Of a DNA stretch of 64,000 bases, positions 27,820 to 37,186 are shown piece after piece. The position numbers and the translations under genes were made by a program. The notes below the pieces were generated by a model. The model did no database searches. It had not been told where the DNA came from and saw nothing but the letters and a program-made list of their open reading frames with translations. The stretch lies in contig NZ_CP011412.1 in NCBI RefSeq assembly GCF_001007875.1, positions 1,364,001 through 1,428,000 on the forward strand. Direction: 5' to 3'. Position 1 is the first letter of the stretch; every line of letters starts with the position of its first letter. This stretch comes from Sedimenticola thiotaurini (GTDB lineage: Bacteria; Pseudomonadota; Gammaproteobacteria; Chromatiales; Chromatiaceae).

Positions 27820-28299
27820 ATGCCCCTCAAACTGGACAAGTACGACAAACAGCTCCTGCACCACCTGCAGCAGGACGCCCGCCTCTCCCATGTCGCCCTG
27901 TCGGAACGGATCAACCTGTCGCCGTCCCAGTGCGCCCGACGCTTGCAACGCCTGGAAGAGGCGGGCGTTATCACCGGGTACTCCGCCATCGTTGATCAAC
28001 AGGCCCTGGGACTGGATGTGGTGGCGCTGATCAACATCACCCTGGAAAAGCAGCAGGGGAACATCGCCGCGGCGTTTGAACAGGCGGTACAGGCACGTCC
28101 GGAGATACTGGAGTGCCTGCTGATCACCGGCGATGGCGATTACGAAATGCGGGTCATCGCCCGTAATCTGCAGGATTTTTCCCGTTTTATCTCCGAGCAC
28201 TTGATGAAGATGCCGGGCGTCTCCTCCTTCAAATCCAATATCCAGCTCTCCCAGGTGAAGGCGCGCGGTTCCCTGCCCCTGCTGGAGCTGGATGAATGA
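27820..28299 (+). CDS. Lrp/AsnC-family transcriptional regulator
   Basis: A 159-residue protein with an N-terminal winged HTH (LDKYDKQLLHHLQQDARLSHVALSERINLSPSQCARRLQRLEEAGVI) and a C-terminal RAM ligand domain (VVALINITLE and CLLITGDGDYEMRVIARNLQDF). GGAG lies five bases before the ATG. It faces the keto acid decarboxylase and probably regulates it in response to an amino acid. Confidence 0.9.
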   Translation: MPLKLDKYDKQLLHHLQQDARLSHVALSERINLSPSQCARRLQRLEEAGVITGYSAIVDQQALGLDVVALINITLEKQQGNIAAAFEQAVQARPEILECLLITGDGDYEMRVIARNLQDFSRFISEHLMKMPGVSSFKSNIQLSQVKARGSLPLLELDE

Positions 28300-28381
28300 G
28301 TCGCTGAAACCGGAAAACCAAGGGGGTACGGGGCGTTTCTGAAACTGGGCGTTTGAGGATTGTTGGGCAACCCGACAAACA

Positions 28382-28404
28382 ATCCCCCGGTCTTACCGGG
28401 GGAT
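28382..28404 (-). terminator. Hairpin terminator, probably of the Lys/Ala-rich gene
   Basis: ATCCCCCGG and CCGGGGGAT form a perfect 9-bp stem around a five-base loop. On the minus strand it is followed by TGTTTGT. It lies between two convergent genes and may serve both. Confidence 0.65.
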
Positions 28405-28491
28405 AATGTTGGCCGTTGCCTGTGGTGATCGGTAGTGTCACTCCTGATCCATCCGGTCGGACCGGCGAATCAGGCTGACGGCTCTATCCGG

Positions 28492-28692
28492 TTACTTTTT
28501 GGATTTTTTCGAGCCCTTTTTACTCTTCTGCTTTTTCTGCTTCTTCTTTTTGGCCAGCTTCTTTTTTGCCTTCTTCTTCTCTTTGCGCTTCTTCGCCTTG
28601 GCCTTGGCTTTTGCCTTCGCTTTCGCTTTGGCTTTCTGCTTCAGCTCTTCAGCTTTTTTCTCGCCCTTTTTGTCACTCTTCTTTTTACCCAT
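28492..28692 (-). CDS. Histone H1-like Lys/Ala-rich basic protein
   Basis: A 66-residue protein of almost only Lys, Ala, Ser, Glu and Gln, with KAKAKAKAKA repeats in the middle and a very basic C-terminus. AAGGAG lies nine bases before the ATG of MGKKKSDKKGEKK. The composition resembles histone H1-like bacterial proteins such as AlgP and HctB tails that bind DNA or RNA non-specifically. A terminator follows. The repeats are DNA-level (GCC/TTG-rich) and could vary in number between strains. Confidence 0.65.
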   Translation of the reverse strand: MGKKKSDKKGEKKAEELKQKAKAKAKAKAKAKAKKRKEKKKAKKKLAKKKKQKKQKSKKGSKKSKK

Positions 28693-28901
28693 TGAGGCTG
28701 CTCCTTGTATCAATTACCGAAGGCAAACAGTACGATCGCCCTTTCTCCGGAAATGCAATCGGGATACATCAACTGTATATTCCCTGCACCCCCATGCTAT
28801 AGATCCGGTCGCTGTTGGGCAAATCCTACGAACCGTGAATCGGGCCGGACCCCCGCCTCTCCTGCCCTGGATCAATCAAGGCGCGAACAACCCGGCACTG
28901 A

Positions 28902-29333
28902 TCACTCCCCCTTGATCACCATCACAGAACATTTGGCATGCTCCACCACCTTGGCAGCGCAGGATCCCAGAAAAACCTGGGACAACCCCTTGGCGTGGGA
29001 TGGAATAACAATCAGATCCGCGCCGATCTTTTTCGCCTGGCGGAGGATCTGTTCCGGCGGATTACCTTCGGAGATCAGCGGATGGGTAACGATATCGTCC
29101 GGCAGGTTGTCGCGGATATAGCGTTTCATCAGCTTGGCCACCTCCTTCATCGCCTCCTGCATCGCCTGGTCAGGGAAAAACGAGGCCACCAGCGGCATAC
29201 CAAACCCCGGCAGCACCGTCATCACATAGATCTCGGCCTTGTGCTTGCGCGCCTCTTCTACAGCGATCTTCTGCGCCTTGGCCGCCAGCTTGGTATCCTG
29301 CAGATCAATCGGCATCAGTATTTTTTTGAACAT
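28902..29333 (-). CDS. Universal stress protein (UspA family)
   Basis: A 143-residue UspA-fold protein from MFKKILMPIDLQDTKLA. The ATP-binding G-2x-G-9x-G-S pattern is partly kept near the C-terminus (SHAKGLSQVFLGSCAAKVVEHAKCSVMVI). It lies 59 bases after the TRAP permease gene. A Usp next to a TRAP transporter recalls the TeaD arrangement, where the Usp binds ATP and modulates transport. That role is inference. Confidence 0.9.
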   Translation of the reverse strand: MFKKILMPIDLQDTKLAAKAQKIAVEEARKHKAEIYVMTVLPGFGMPLVASFFPDQAMQEAMKEVAKLMKRYIRDNLPDDIVTHPLISEGNPPEQILRQAKKIGADLIVIPSHAKGLSQVFLGSCAAKVVEHAKCSVMVIKGE

Positions 29334-29392
29334 AACCGTTTCCCGTTTCCAGAGGCGGCCCCGCTTCAATGCAGGGCCGCTGATGATGGTTA

Positions 29393-32005
29393 TCAGACAG
29401 ACACAGCAGCATCCTGTGCTGTTTGCCGCGCATGACGTCGCCGCTGTACCAAACCGACCAGGGCCAGCAGTATCAATGCAGGAACAAACATCCACTGTTT
29501 GGCCGGTCGATCAGCCTCCACCTCGATGTGGACAATTTCCCAGTCAAAATCGATACCCGCGTTCTGGGCGACACTGCCGAATACCACGTTGTCGACATAC
29601 ACCTTGTCACCTTCGGTCCGGGTCTCCAGCCCGGCGCTGATCAGGCGCGCCTCGCCACTACCCGCATCGCCCAGCGGTAGCAGAATGGTCTTGCGAATAA
29701 ACTTGCCGTCCAGATTCTCTCCCGCAACCGTAACCTGCAACTTGCCGTTTGCCGGGGTGTTTTCCGCCACCTGGACGATTTCAGTAGCCGGTATAATCTC
29801 CATCGGGGCATACAACTCATCCCACCAGAACCCGGGCCGGAACAGAGTGAATGCCACCAGCAGAAGCGCCAGTGATTCCCACAGGCGACTCCGGGTCAAC
29901 CAGTAGCCCTGGGTGGCCGCCGCGAACAGCAGCATGGCGATCACCGCACTGACGATGACCAGCAGCAACTCAAACCAGCCATCAATATCGATCAACAGCA
30001 GCTGGGTATTGAAGATGAACAGGAACGGCAGAATCGCGGTACGGATATCGTACATAAAACCCTGGATACCGGTCTTGATCGGGTCGCTCTTGGCGATGGC
30101 GGCGGCGGCAAAAGCCGCCAGCCCAACGGGCGGCGTATCATCCGCCAGAATACCGAAGTAGAACACAAACATGTGTACGGCGATCAACGGCACGATCAAA
30201 CCGTTGCTGGCCGCCAGCGAGACCACCACCGGTGCCATCAGACTGGACACCACGATGTAGTTGGCGGTGGTCGGCAACCCCATACCCAGTACGATACAGA
30301 TGGCCGCTGTGAAGATCAGCGCCAGGATCAGGTAGCCGCCGGAGATGAATTCGACAAACTCAATCATCACCTGTCCGATTCCGGTCAGAGTGATGGTACC
30401 AACCACGATACCGGCAGCCGCAGTCGCCACGCCAATGCCGATCATGTTGCGCGCACCAATCACCAGGCCATCGATACAGTCATTCACCCCATGCAGCAGC
30501 TGCATCCACTCCACGTCGCCACTCTCACCCCGAAACAGGGCAACCAGGGGGCGCTGGGTAATGACGATCAGAATCATAAACAGAGTTGCCCAGAATGCTG
30601 CCAGGCCGGGGGAGAAACGCTCCACCACCAGGCACCACATCAACACCACGATAGGCAGCAGAAAATAGAGTCCCACCTTGACCGTGGGCCCCACTTCCGG
30701 CAGCTCCATCACCGGGTTATCCGGGTCATCAATCTCCAGCTCCGGATAACGGGCGGCAAACTTCACCAGGCCGACGTAAGCCACCAGCACCAGGGCAGAA
30801 ACGATATAGAAAGCCGCATCCCCGGTGTAACTCTTGATCCAACCGATGCCGTAATAGACCGCCAGGCCGATCACACAGGTGCCGGCTACGATGGCGGCGA
30901 AGGTCATCAGTTTCTGTGCCAGCGTACTGTTAACCGGTCGTTGCAGACCCTGCATATTGGCTTTCAGGGCCTCCAGGTGAACAATATAGAACAGGGCGAT
31001 ATAGGAGATCACCGCCGGCAGAATGGCGTGTTTGATCACCTCCAGATAGGAGATACCCACGTACTCGATCATCAGGAACGCCGCCGCCCCCATCACCGGC
31101 GGGGTCAGCTGGCCGTTGGTGGAGCTGGCCACTTCCACCGCGCCCGCCTTGGCGCCGGAGAAACCGACCCGTTTCATCAGGGGAATGGTAAAGGTTCCCG
31201 TAGTCGCCACGTTGGCAATGGAGGAGCCGGAGATCAGCCCGGTGGCGGCGGAGGCCACCACCGCTGCCTTGGCCGGGCCACCCTTCATGTGCCCCAGCAG
31301 GGCAAAGGCCATCTTGATGAAGTAGTTGCCGGCACCGGCCTTCTCCAGCATGGCACCGAACAGCACGAACAGAAACACAAAGCTGGTGGAGACACCCAGC
31401 GCCACGCCGAACACCCCTTCGGTGGTCAGCCACTGGTGGGACATCACCTTGGAGAGGCTCTGGCCCTTGTGGGCGATCACATCCGGCATATAGCGGCCAC
31501 CGAATGTGTAGATCAGGAAGATGATCGCCACCACCATCAGTGGTGGTCCCAACGAGCGTCGGGTCGCCTCCAGCAGCAACAGCATACCGATGGAGGCGAT
31601 CACCAGATCCTGGGTGATCGGGGCGCCGGAGCGACCCGAGAGGGATTCATAGAACAGGTAGATATAGGCGGCGCTCAAGGCGCCCAGGATGGCAAAAATC
31701 CAGTCCTGCAGAGGGATATGCTCCCGTGGCGAACGCTTGAAGGCCGGATAGGCGGTAAAGGCCAGAAACAGGGCAAACGCCAGATGGATCGAGCGCGCCT
31801 CGGTGTTGTTGAACACACCGAAATTAAAAAAGAATGGCAAGGGTGAGGCGTACCAGAGCTGGAACAGTGACCAGGCCAGCGGAACACCAAACAGTATCTT
31901 GCCCGGAACACCGGCCGGATGTCGCGCGCCAGTGTCGGTCTGGGCGACCATATCCTTCAGTTCCTGATCGCTGACAATATCCTCTCGGGTTGACTCTTTA
32001 CTCAT
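29393..32005 (-). CDS. TAXI-type TRAP transporter fused permease
   Basis: An ~870-residue membrane protein in which the small (DctQ-like, 4 helices) and large (DctM-like, 12 helices) TRAP subunits are fused. AGGGAG precedes the chosen ATG; one ATG lies directly upstream. Large-subunit motifs include GHMKGGPAKAAVVASAATGLISGSS and GMGLPTTANYIVVSSLMAP. A C-terminal periplasmic DUF3394-like domain (~760-850) ends with a last helix. It couples sodium or proton gradients to uptake of the ligand captured by the TAXI protein encoded upstream. Confidence 0.92.
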   Translation of the reverse strand: MSKESTREDIVSDQELKDMVAQTDTGARHPAGVPGKILFGVPLAWSLFQLWYASPLPFFFNFGVFNNTEARSIHLAFALFLAFTAYPAFKRSPREHIPLQDWIFAILGALSAAYIYLFYESLSGRSGAPITQDLVIASIGMLLLLEATRRSLGPPLMVVAIIFLIYTFGGRYMPDVIAHKGQSLSKVMSHQWLTTEGVFGVALGVSTSFVFLFVLFGAMLEKAGAGNYFIKMAFALLGHMKGGPAKAAVVASAATGLISGSSIANVATTGTFTIPLMKRVGFSGAKAGAVEVASSTNGQLTPPVMGAAAFLMIEYVGISYLEVIKHAILPAVISYIALFYIVHLEALKANMQGLQRPVNSTLAQKLMTFAAIVAGTCVIGLAVYYGIGWIKSYTGDAAFYIVSALVLVAYVGLVKFAARYPELEIDDPDNPVMELPEVGPTVKVGLYFLLPIVVLMWCLVVERFSPGLAAFWATLFMILIVITQRPLVALFRGESGDVEWMQLLHGVNDCIDGLVIGARNMIGIGVATAAAGIVVGTITLTGIGQVMIEFVEFISGGYLILALIFTAAICIVLGMGLPTTANYIVVSSLMAPVVVSLAASNGLIVPLIAVHMFVFYFGILADDTPPVGLAAFAAAAIAKSDPIKTGIQGFMYDIRTAILPFLFIFNTQLLLIDIDGWFELLLVIVSAVIAMLLFAAATQGYWLTRSRLWESLALLLVAFTLFRPGFWWDELYAPMEIIPATEIVQVAENTPANGKLQVTVAGENLDGKFIRKTILLPLGDAGSGEARLISAGLETRTEGDKVYVDNVVFGSVAQNAGIDFDWEIVHIEVEADRPAKQWMFVPALILLALVGLVQRRRHARQTAQDAAVSV

Positions 32006-32270
32006 CATGCTCTCCCTCTGGATCCCGTTTGGCCACACGGCCACTCCTGCCGATACGGCCAGGCGGTGAATGGAGATGAACTGTTGGCGGCTCACCCATG
32101 GTCCGGGTCGCCATCGATCTTTCCATCCCGGTGTTCCCGGATGGACCACTCTTCTACCCCGGCTCACAGGCTCCACCTTCATTCAGGTATAGCACAGCGC
32201 GCCCCTGGTAAAGCCGGCCAGCTCCACTCCCAACTTCATTCTGCGTTTTGCTAAAACACCCTCCCTGGAC

Positions 32271-32302
32271 AAAAAAGGGGCAGCCCGCAGGCCGCCCCCC
32301 TT
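32271..32302 (-). terminator. Rho-independent (partial) terminator after the TAXI gene
   Basis: On the minus strand GGGGCGGCC and GGCTGCCCC pair (one G-T) around TGCG and are followed by TTTTTT, starting seven bases after the TAXI stop. It would make binding protein transcripts more abundant than permease transcripts. Confidence 0.75.
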
Positions 32303-32308
32303 GCCTCC

Positions 32309-33277
32309 TTACATCAGGCCGGCTTCTTTATAGTATCTTTTCGCACCATCATGCAGCGGTGCTGACAGACCATCCTTCACCATCTGCTCCTTCTTCAGGT
32401 TGCCGAAGGCCGGATGCAGCTTACGGAAATCATCGAAGTTCTCGAATACCGCCTTTACCACCTGATAGACCGTATCTGCCGGCGTATTGGTGGAGGAGAC
32501 AAAGGTGGCACCCACACCAAAGGTCTGCACGTCCTGGTCATTGCCGCGATACATACCACCCGGAATGGTGGCGACACGATAATAGGCGTTATCGGCAATC
32601 AACTTCTCCACTTCCGGCCCGGTGACCGACACCAGCACGGTATCGCAGGTGGTGGTGGCCTCCTTGATGGAACCGGAGGGGTGACCAACGGTGAATACCA
32701 TGGCGTCGATCTTGTTGTCACAGAGCGCTTTCGACTGCTCCGCTGATTTCAGCTCCGAGGCCAGGGCGAAATCGTCCTTGGTCCAGCCCAGGGCTTCCAT
32801 CAGGACTTCCATGGTGCCGCGCTGACCGGAACCGGGGTTACCGATATTGACCCGTTTACCCTTCAGATCGGTGAAGGTCTTGATACCGGAATCGGCACGG
32901 GCCACCACGGTGAACGGCTCCGGATGGACCGAGAAGACAGCGCGCAACTCCTTGTTGGCCCCGCTCTCGGCAAACTTGCTGGTGCCGTGATAGGCGTGGT
33001 ATTGCCAATCCGACTGGGCCACCCCCATGTCCAGCTCACCGGCCCGGATGGTATTCAGGTTATAAACCGAACCACCGGTGGACTCTACCGAACAGCGGAT
33101 GCCGTGCTCCTTGCGGCCCTTGTTCACCAGCCGACAGATCGCCCCGCCAGTTGGATAGTAGACACCGGTTACACCGCCGGTACCGATAGTGATAAATGAC
33201 TCAGCGCTGGCCGTCGCAGCGGCTCCCAGCGTGAGGCCTGCCACAAGCGCCAGTGTGGTAATTTTCGTCTTTAACAT
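32309..33277 (-). CDS. TAXI-family TRAP transporter solute-binding protein
   Basis: A 322-residue periplasmic protein with a signal peptide ([25 protein letters not shown]). The TAXI signature follows: [27 protein letters not shown] and [29 protein letters not shown]. It captures an organic acid for the fused permease. It lies 135 bases after the second enoyl-CoA hydratase gene on the same strand, and context suggests the ligand is a carboxylate later activated to a CoA thioester. Confidence 0.93.
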   Translation of the reverse strand: MLKTKITTLALVAGLTLGAAATASAESFITIGTGGVTGVYYPTGGAICRLVNKGRKEHGIRCSVESTGGSVYNLNTIRAGELDMGVAQSDWQYHAYHGTSKFAESGANKELRAVFSVHPEPFTVVARADSGIKTFTDLKGKRVNIGNPGSGQRGTMEVLMEALGWTKDDFALASELKSAEQSKALCDNKIDAMVFTVGHPSGSIKEATTTCDTVLVSVTGPEVEKLIADNAYYRVATIPGGMYRGNDQDVQTFGVGATFVSSTNTPADTVYQVVKAVFENFDDFRKLHPAFGNLKKEQMVKDGLSAPLHDGAKRYYKEAGLM

Positions 33278-33412
33278 ACTAATCCCTCCTTAAGTGATCA
33301 GTCTCTACAAGTGAACAAGTTACGTGTTACTACCCGCTTCGCCAGCAGGCTACTCCATCAAATGCGCAAACCGTCGTTATGCCGTTTAATCGCACGGCTC
33401 CCAGGTAACTTA

Positions 33413-34228
33413 CTAAACCCCTTTGAATTCAGGTTTACGCTTTTCGACAAATGCGTTGACCGCCTCCAGATGATCTGCGGTATTGTGACAAATTCCCTGC
33501 ACCATGGCGCAGTGCTCTAGAAAGTCGGGTAGTTCCTGACGTTGTGCCAGCTTCATCAGCCGCTTGGTATGGCGCAGCGCCTGGGGCGGTTTAGCGGCGA
33601 AACCGGCCGCCATCTCCCGTGCCCTGGACAGCAACGCTTCGGGCATCTCCACCGCCAGCACAATGCCCATCGCCAGCGCTTCCTCGGCATCGATCACACG
33701 GCCACTGAAGGTGAGTTCCGCTGCCCGCTGATAACCGATCAGCCGCTGCAGGAACCAGGCCCCTCCATCACCGGGAATAATACCCAGATTCACAAAGGTC
33801 TCACCCATGACCGCATTGGCGGATGCTATCCGGATATCGCACATGCATGCAAGATCAAAACCGGCGCCGATAGCCGGGCCGTTTATGGCCGCAATCAGTG
33901 GCACCTCCGCCTGATGCATAGCCAGGGGAATGCGCTGGATACCTTCCCGATACTGCTGCTGGACCTGGTGCACATCGCCACCAAAGTCGCCACTGCGCTG
34001 CTGCATATCCTTGATATTTCCACCCGCCGAGAAGGCGCGCCCGGCACCGGTCAGTATCAGCACCCCGACTTCGGGGGTCCGGTTGACCCATTGAATAGTG
34101 GTTTCAATATCATCAATCAGCGCCGTGCCGGTCAGAGCATTGCGCACATCATCGCGATTCAGGGTCAGGGTGGCGACCCGCTCCTGCAGGCTCAGTTCCG
34201 CGTCGACCAGTTGCGGGAGATCACTCAT
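33413..34228 (-). CDS. Enoyl-CoA hydratase/isomerase family protein (second copy)
   Basis: A 271-residue crotonase-fold protein from MSDLPQLVDAELSLQERV, with AGGAGG before the ATG. The oxyanion-hole segments LTGAGRAFSAGGNIKDM and AAINGPAIGAGFDLACMCDIRIAS are intact, and Glu in MGETFVNLGIIPGDGGAWFL is the likely catalytic residue. Its ATG overlaps the stop of the acyl-CoA synthetase gene (ATGA), so they are coupled. It probably hydrates or cleaves the CoA thioester made by that enzyme. Confidence 0.9.
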   Translation of the reverse strand: MSDLPQLVDAELSLQERVATLTLNRDDVRNALTGTALIDDIETTIQWVNRTPEVGVLILTGAGRAFSAGGNIKDMQQRSGDFGGDVHQVQQQYREGIQRIPLAMHQAEVPLIAAINGPAIGAGFDLACMCDIRIASANAVMGETFVNLGIIPGDGGAWFLQRLIGYQRAAELTFSGRVIDAEEALAMGIVLAVEMPEALLSRAREMAAGFAAKPPQALRHTKRLMKLAQRQELPDFLEHCAMVQGICHNTADHLEAVNAFVEKRKPEFKGV

Positions 34229-36393
34229 GCTGCCTCCTGTTGTGGGTTTAATAAAATGCGCGCATCCAGTACGCAATAATCCATCGGCCTTGCAAGCACC
34301 GGATTAAGATCCAGCTCAACAATCTCGGGGTGATTGACACAGAGATCGGATACCGCCAGCATCAGGGAGACCAGGGCCTGCCGGTCGACCGCTGCGCCAC
34401 CCCGTACGCCATCCAGCACCTTGCTGCCACGGATCCCGTCCAGCATCTCCAGGGCGTCGGCGCGACTCAGGGGCAGCGCACGAAATACCACATCCTGCAG
34501 CACTTCGACAAACACGCCACCCAGTCCAAACATCATTACCGGACCATACTGCCGGTCCCGGGTGACACCGATAATCACCTCCACCCCCGGCTCCGCCATC
34601 GGCGCCAGCAATACACCTTCGATAGCGGCATCGGGTCGATAACGGCGGGCATTGGCCAGGATCTCCCGGTAGGCCGGCACAAAGTCATCCGGGACCAGGT
34701 TGAGCTTGACACCCCCGGCATCGGTCTTGTGCAGAATATCCCGGGAGACCAGTTTCATTACGTAACGTGATTCCGCCGCAGACGGCACAATTTCATCAAA
34801 CTCCTGTTCATCCCGGATGACCTGGGGCGGGACAACGGTCGCTCCATAGGCGGCCAGCGCATCCAGCGCCTCGTACTCGTAAAGACAACGGCGGCCACTC
34901 TGCAACACCTCCCCTATCCGGTCGGATACGCTGGCGGACAGCTCGGCACGCTCGCTCTGCTCATGGTCGGCCAGGCGGGTTCTGGCCTGATCATAATCGG
35001 CGATGGCCGCCAGACAGCGAGCCGCCTCATCAATGGAGCTGAACAGTGGGATGCTGGTATTTTCCAGATAACGCAGTGGTTCCGGCTGGAGCGGCCGGTA
35101 GAGACTCTGCAGCAACACCGGCTTGTCGAAACGATCCGGCAGCGGAGCCAGACGCCGGGCACACTGTAACTCGTCGTTGGAGAGAGACTCGGAGAAACGC
35201 AGTCCATATCCGCCGAACAGGCCCACAATCAGCAGAATGTCGATATCACTGTCTGCCAGCAGTACCTCGGCACAGTCGGCAAACAGTTGGGGATGGTTGT
35301 CGGTCCCCCCCGCCACATCCACCGGATTATTGACCGCCGCGGATGGCGGCAGCAGTTCCCGCAACCGGTTTCTGGTCGTCTCGCCCAGGCGGGGAATGGA
35401 GAGACCGAGCTGATGCAGGGCATCGGCAGCAATAGTCGCATGTCCACCGCCATCGGCCAGGATAGCGACCCGTTTACCCCGGAGTGGCAACTGCCCACGG
35501 GTCGCCGCCAGGGTGTTGGCCACCGGCAGTATCTCGTCGGCCCGCTCCACCAGCAGCACCCCGGCCTGGCGCATCACACCCTTGGCCAGGGCATAGCTGC
35601 CGGACAGCGCCCCGGTATGGGAGCGTGCCGACTGCTGGCCCACGGCGGTACGACCCGACATATAGATCACCAGCGGCTTCTCCCGGCTGATTCTGGCGGC
35701 TGACTGGAGAAAACGCCGCCCCTGCTTCAGCCCCTCCACATAGCCCACTATGACCCTGGTGTAGGGGTCAGCGGCAAAGTAGTCCAGGTATTCATGGAAC
35801 TGTACATCCGCCTCGTTCCCCACCCCCACGTAAGTGGAGAATCCGAGTGACGGATGCTGACCCGCCTCGGTGACCAGTGACAGGGCCATATTGCCGGATT
35901 GGGAGAGCAGACCGATCGGGCCGGAACGGAGATCCCGAAAGCCCACCAGGTTGGCACCGCAGTGGGTAGTAAACATGCCCGACGTGTTGGGTCCGATAAT
36001 ACGCAGACCCATGGCCCGGGCCGCCGCTACCATCTCCTCTTCCAGCGCCTGTCCCGCTTCACCGGTTTCCGAGAAGCCGGTTGCCAGCACCACCGCGCCG
36101 CGGATGCCCCGCTCACCACACTGGCGGATCAATCCGGGCAGGGTATGGGCCGCCGTGCAGATCAGGGCCAGATCCGGCGCCTCCGGCAGGCTCTTCACTG
36201 TCGGGTAGCAGGTCAGACCCAGCACTTCAGACTCCTTCGGGTGGATCGGGTAGATCCTCCCCTGGAACCGGTTCTGCTGGAGATAGCGGATCGCCATATT
36301 GCCCCGCTTTCCGGCATCCCGTGAGGCACCCACCACGGCGATGGAGCCGGGGGCCAGGATGGGTTGCAACGGACTCTCGGTAGGGTGGTTCAT
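34225..36393 (-). CDS. NDP-forming acyl-CoA synthetase (fused alpha/beta, acetate-CoA ligase family)
   Basis: A 722-residue protein from MNHPTESPLQPILAPGSIAVVGAS. The N-terminal CoA-binding Rossmann domain and succinyl-CoA-ligase-like domain (~1-450) include the GPNTSGMF loop. A C-terminal ATP-grasp domain follows (~500-710, YVMKLVSRDILHKTDAGGVKLNL). Such enzymes make acyl-CoA from a carboxylate, CoA and ATP with ADP release. FerA-type feruloyl-CoA synthetases of sphingomonads belong to this superfamily, so an aromatic acid is one candidate substrate. The ATG lies one base after the stop of the upstream hydratase gene. Confidence 0.88.
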   Translation of the reverse strand: MNHPTESPLQPILAPGSIAVVGASRDAGKRGNMAIRYLQQNRFQGRIYPIHPKESEVLGLTCYPTVKSLPEAPDLALICTAAHTLPGLIRQCGERGIRGAVVLATGFSETGEAGQALEEEMVAAARAMGLRIIGPNTSGMFTTHCGANLVGFRDLRSGPIGLLSQSGNMALSLVTEAGQHPSLGFSTYVGVGNEADVQFHEYLDYFAADPYTRVIVGYVEGLKQGRRFLQSAARISREKPLVIYMSGRTAVGQQSARSHTGALSGSYALAKGVMRQAGVLLVERADEILPVANTLAATRGQLPLRGKRVAILADGGGHATIAADALHQLGLSIPRLGETTRNRLRELLPPSAAVNNPVDVAGGTDNHPQLFADCAEVLLADSDIDILLIVGLFGGYGLRFSESLSNDELQCARRLAPLPDRFDKPVLLQSLYRPLQPEPLRYLENTSIPLFSSIDEAARCLAAIADYDQARTRLADHEQSERAELSASVSDRIGEVLQSGRRCLYEYEALDALAAYGATVVPPQVIRDEQEFDEIVPSAAESRYVMKLVSRDILHKTDAGGVKLNLVPDDFVPAYREILANARRYRPDAAIEGVLLAPMAEPGVEVIIGVTRDRQYGPVMMFGLGGVFVEVLQDVVFRALPLSRADALEMLDGIRGSKVLDGVRGGAAVDRQALVSLMLAVSDLCVNHPEIVELDLNPVLARPMDYCVLDARILLNPQQEAA

Positions 36394-36394
36394 C

Positions 36395-37186
36395 TCAGCG
36401 CCCCTCAAACCGTGGCGTACGTTTTTCACGAAACGCATCCACCCCTTCCTGCCAGTCCCGGGTGGTGGCACAGAAAGTCATGCCCTCCAGCTCCGCCTGC
36501 AACGCCTGGTCGAAACCCTGTTCCGCCGCGCTGTTCAGTTGCCGTTTGGCCAGCTGCATGGAGTGGGGAGCACCCCGGGCCAGCTGGCGACAGAACGCCC
36601 GGACCTCCTGCTCGAACTGCTCATCGGCGAAACAGCGGTTGGCCAGCCCGATGCGCAGCGCTTCCGGGCCATCGATCTTCTCCCCCAGAAACACCAGTTC
36701 GCGTGCCTTGGCCAGACCCACCAGTCGCGGCAGGATATGGGTCACCCCCCCGCCCAGAAAAGTCCCGATGGTGATCTCCGGCAGCCCGATCCGGGCAGAC
36801 GCCTTCATCAGGATAAAGTCGGACGCGATGGCCATCTCGGCTCCCGCCCCCAGGGCGTAGCCGTTGACCGCCGCCACCACCGGCTTGGACGATGCCCGAA
36901 TGGCCCGGCACACCTGCTGTTCAGCGTCCAGGTACTGGCGCCGCTGATAGGCTGTTCGGGTACCCGCACCATGGGCCTTCATGTCGGCTCCCACACAGAA
37001 GGCGCGACCAGCTCCGGTGAGCAGGATCACCCGCACATCGGCCTGTTGCTCCAGGTGCTGCAGCTGTTCCCGCAAGGCTGCATAGAGCGCCTCATTAACC
37101 GCATTCAATCGTTCCGGGCGGTTAAATCGCAGTTCAGCAATACCGTCCTCACAGTTCACCAGCAGACTCTCATGCGGGCTGTTCAT
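36395..37186 (-). CDS. Enoyl-CoA hydratase/isomerase family protein (first copy)
   Basis: A 263-residue crotonase-fold protein with LLTGAGRAFCVGADMKAHG and AAVNGYALGAGAEMAIASDFIL oxyanion-hole segments, and Glu in IGLPEITIGTFLGGGVTHILPRLVG. Its ATG overlaps the stop of the RpiR-type regulator gene (ATGA), and its own stop is one base before the acyl-CoA synthetase start. The four genes are thus one translationally chained unit. It is clearly different in sequence from the second hydratase, so the two probably catalyse different steps. Confidence 0.9.
   Translation of the reverse strand: MNSPHESLLVNCEDGIAELRFNRPERLNAVNEALYAALREQLQHLEQQADVRVILLTGAGRAFCVGADMKAHGAGTRTAYQRRQYLDAEQQVCRAIRASSKPVVAAVNGYALGAGAEMAIASDFILMKASARIGLPEITIGTFLGGGVTHILPRLVGLAKARELVFLGEKIDGPEALRIGLANRCFADEQFEQEVRAFCRQLARGAPHSMQLAKRQLNSAAEQGFDQALQAELEGMTFCATTRDWQEGVDAFREKRTPRFEGR

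Noticed and set aside
30173-31846. 557-codon plus-strand frame opposite the TRAP permease
   Set aside because: His/Gln/Asp-rich shadow of the membrane protein coding strand.
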